Assembly: GCA_958369755.1 (NCBI GenBank)
Contig: CATXJC010000007.1
Coordinates: forward strand, 1-52,252
Source: an uncultured Prevotella sp.
Lineage (GTDB): Bacteria > Bacteroidota > Bacteroidia > Bacteroidales > Bacteroidaceae
DNA length: 52,252 nucleotides
Direction of reading: 5' to 3'
Each line of letters begins with the position of its first letter. The stretch's first letter is position 1. Of this stretch, positions 51,033 through 52,252 are shown one piece after another. The notes beneath the pieces are model-generated. The model saw only the letters and a program-made list of their open reading frames with translations, had not been told where the DNA came from and searched no databases. A program made the position numbers and the translations under genes.

Positions 51033-52252
51033 TTATGCATACGAGTGCATGCCCGTGAGGAAATAGTTCACACCGAAGTAGGTCATGGCAATGCTCATGA
51101 ATGCCAGGGTGATGTAGATGTGATACACCAGCGGCTTGCGGAAAACCGGTAGACTCTGCGTATGCACTACTACGGCATAAATCATAAAGGTGATGAGCGC
51201 CCATGTCTCCTTGCTATCCCAACTCCAGTAATTACCCCAGCTCACGTTAGCCCAGATGGCTCCGATGAAGATGCCGAACCCCATCGTGGTGAGGGCAGGG
51301 TATAGGAAGATGCGGCTCAGTGCCTGAAGCTCTTCTCCATGAGAGCGAAGGCAGATACCCATGATGCCACAGATAAAGGTGAGCGATAGGAGGGCATAGC
51401 TCATCATGATGATGCTGACATGGATGCTGAGTAATGGACTGTTCAATACCGGCATCATCTGTCCGATAGCAGGATCCATCTGGTTGATATGGCTTACCAG
51501 AAGGAAGAATCCTGAAATCAGGAAGCCGAATACCATGACGATGCGGATGCGCAACTGCATCAGAATACTGATAAGCATCACGAACCAGGCTACAGTCAAC
51601 ATACTTTCATATCCGTTAGACATAGGTATGTTGCCGCTGATAATCCATCTCAATGCCAATCCGAAGGTTAAGGCAAGGAAGGATATGCCAAGCAAGATAG
51701 GTAAAGCGATGTTCAATGCCTTGATTTCTCTCTTCTTCGTCATGCGATAGATGGTGTAGAAGAGGGCAATGAAGCCCAGTGTGAGGTTTGCCATGAAGAG
51801 AATGGTTGCAAAAGGAAAGGCATTATTGATGCGTTCTGCCTTATACTGTGTAGCTGTTGGCAGCGAATTACCGCTACTAACCTCCTGATATTTCTTCATC
51901 TTGACGAAGAACTCGTTTACACGGCTCGTATTGCCTGCCTTTACATCACCATTCAGCAGAGAGAATACATTCCTGATATAGAGCGCATGCTGCTGCTCTA
52001 CGGCTTGCGGCAACTTATCCACCGGTGAAAACCACGTGGTAGTGCCAGCCTTGATGAAAGGATGATCCTTGGTAGCCTTCACATTCTTGGTGAAGGTGTA
52101 AGGAAGAACTTTCAATGAGATACCTTCTCGCAACTCCATGATGATTTGTATCTTGCCATCGATATCTGCGGCTTGCTGATGGAACTTGTCCTGCTGCCCA
52201 TTGTAGTATTCCTGAACATACTGTCCGATGGTATAGCCACCCATTTCACGAT
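51033..52252 (-). CDS. CcsA/ResC-type cytochrome c biogenesis protein, 5' part missing
   Basis: The visible 403-residue part belongs to a system II heme-lyase protein that delivers heme to apocytochromes c at the outer face of the inner membrane. About eight membrane helices are present, and the heme-handling WWD motif WGNYWSWDSKETW lies about 80 residues from the end. The N-terminal part (DIDGKIQIIMELREG) looks like the end of a ResB/CcsB-like domain, and the frame continues to the window edge, so the protein is probably larger. In Bacteroidales such genes often accompany nrfHA nitrite reductase; that neighbour is not in the window. Confidence 0.88.
   Translation of the reverse strand, partial: REMGGYTIGQYVQEYYNGQQDKFHQQAADIDGKIQIIMELREGISLKVLPYTFTKNVKATKDHPFIKAGTTTWFSPVDKLPQAVEQQHALYIRNVFSLLNGDVKAGNTSRVNEFFVKMKKYQEVSSGNSLPTATQYKAERINNAFPFATILFMANLTLGFIALFYTIYRMTKKREIKALNIALPILLGISFLALTFGLALRWIISGNIPMSNGYESMLTVAWFVMLISILMQLRIRIVMVFGFLISGFFLLVSHINQMDPAIGQMMPVLNSPLLSIHVSIIMMSYALLSLTFICGIMGICLRSHGEELQALSRIFLYPALTTMGFGIFIGAIWANVSWGNYWSWDSKETWALITFMIYAVVVHTQSLPVFRKPLVYHIYITLAFMSIAMTYFGVNYFLTGMHSYA

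Overview
This window looks like chromosomal DNA of a Bacteroidales gut anaerobe, most likely of the Prevotella/Segatella (S. copri-like) lineage. The inference rests on four things. Several promoters match the Bacteroidetes form (TTTG, about 20 bp, TAnnTTTG). Shine-Dalgarno sequences are mostly absent. The window carries families typical of the phylum: a FeoA-FeoB fusion, a SecA of about 1,100 residues, DUF4837, DUF4922, DUF4105 and a BT0820-type HAD phosphatase. Hcp has the anaerobe-type cysteine spacing. No database search was possible, so the genus is an inference.

Left part, 1-12.4 kb, is mostly housekeeping. It begins with the 5' half of a tRNA-His gene. A minus-strand run follows: sigma-54 activator, LptE-like lipoprotein, TPR-type protein, SecG. 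Upstream of it is rlmN, DUF4837 lipoprotein, pdxA. Divergent from rlmN, a 1,260-residue protein (glycosyltransferase, DUF4922 nucleotide-phosphorylase-like, SpoIID) sits 9 bp before an AmpG-like permease, which suggests envelope or muropeptide work. YjbQ closes this part.

Accessory island, about 12.5-23.4 kb. It holds a 92-residue repeat-bearing small protein with a structured leader, a PARG-type macrodomain enzyme behind a 57-residue small gene that has a near-perfect promoter and SD, a DUF1016/YhcG-type PD-(D/E)XK nuclease, and a promoter plus long palindromic RNA with a terminator. A four-gene restriction cassette follows: Eco57I-like N6-adenine methyltransferase, C5-cytosine methyltransferase, McrB-like AAA+ protein and DUF2357/PD-(D/E)XK nuclease. 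The cassette resembles LlaJI/BsuMI-type GTP-dependent restriction and is its own defence module.

Middle and right, 23.4-47.8 kb. In order: SGNH hydrolase, an MFS transporter, a 22-bp-period repeat array, FeoAB, SecA, a small secreted protein, DUF4105, an outer-membrane protein, LptC, a CNNM/CorC protein, a PpiD/SurA-like foldase, a HAD phosphatase, a Wzz/Wzc tyrosine autokinase with a Gly-Tyr tail, RfbA, then a conserved unknown protein, a coiled-coil protein, ZapA, RNase Y and a TtcA-like enzyme.

Right end, 47.8-52.25 kb. A Crp/Fnr regulator and hybrid cluster protein (Hcp) form a nitrosative-stress module with a 30-bp palindrome at about -41 of the hcp promoter. The pair is bracketed by two 65-bp near-identical remnants of an Rpn-type gene tail. 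A CcsA-type cytochrome c biogenesis gene runs off the end. The most interesting items are the restriction cassette with its structured RNA, the Hcp regulatory site and flanking repeats, and two unrelated arrays sharing an exact 22-bp period.
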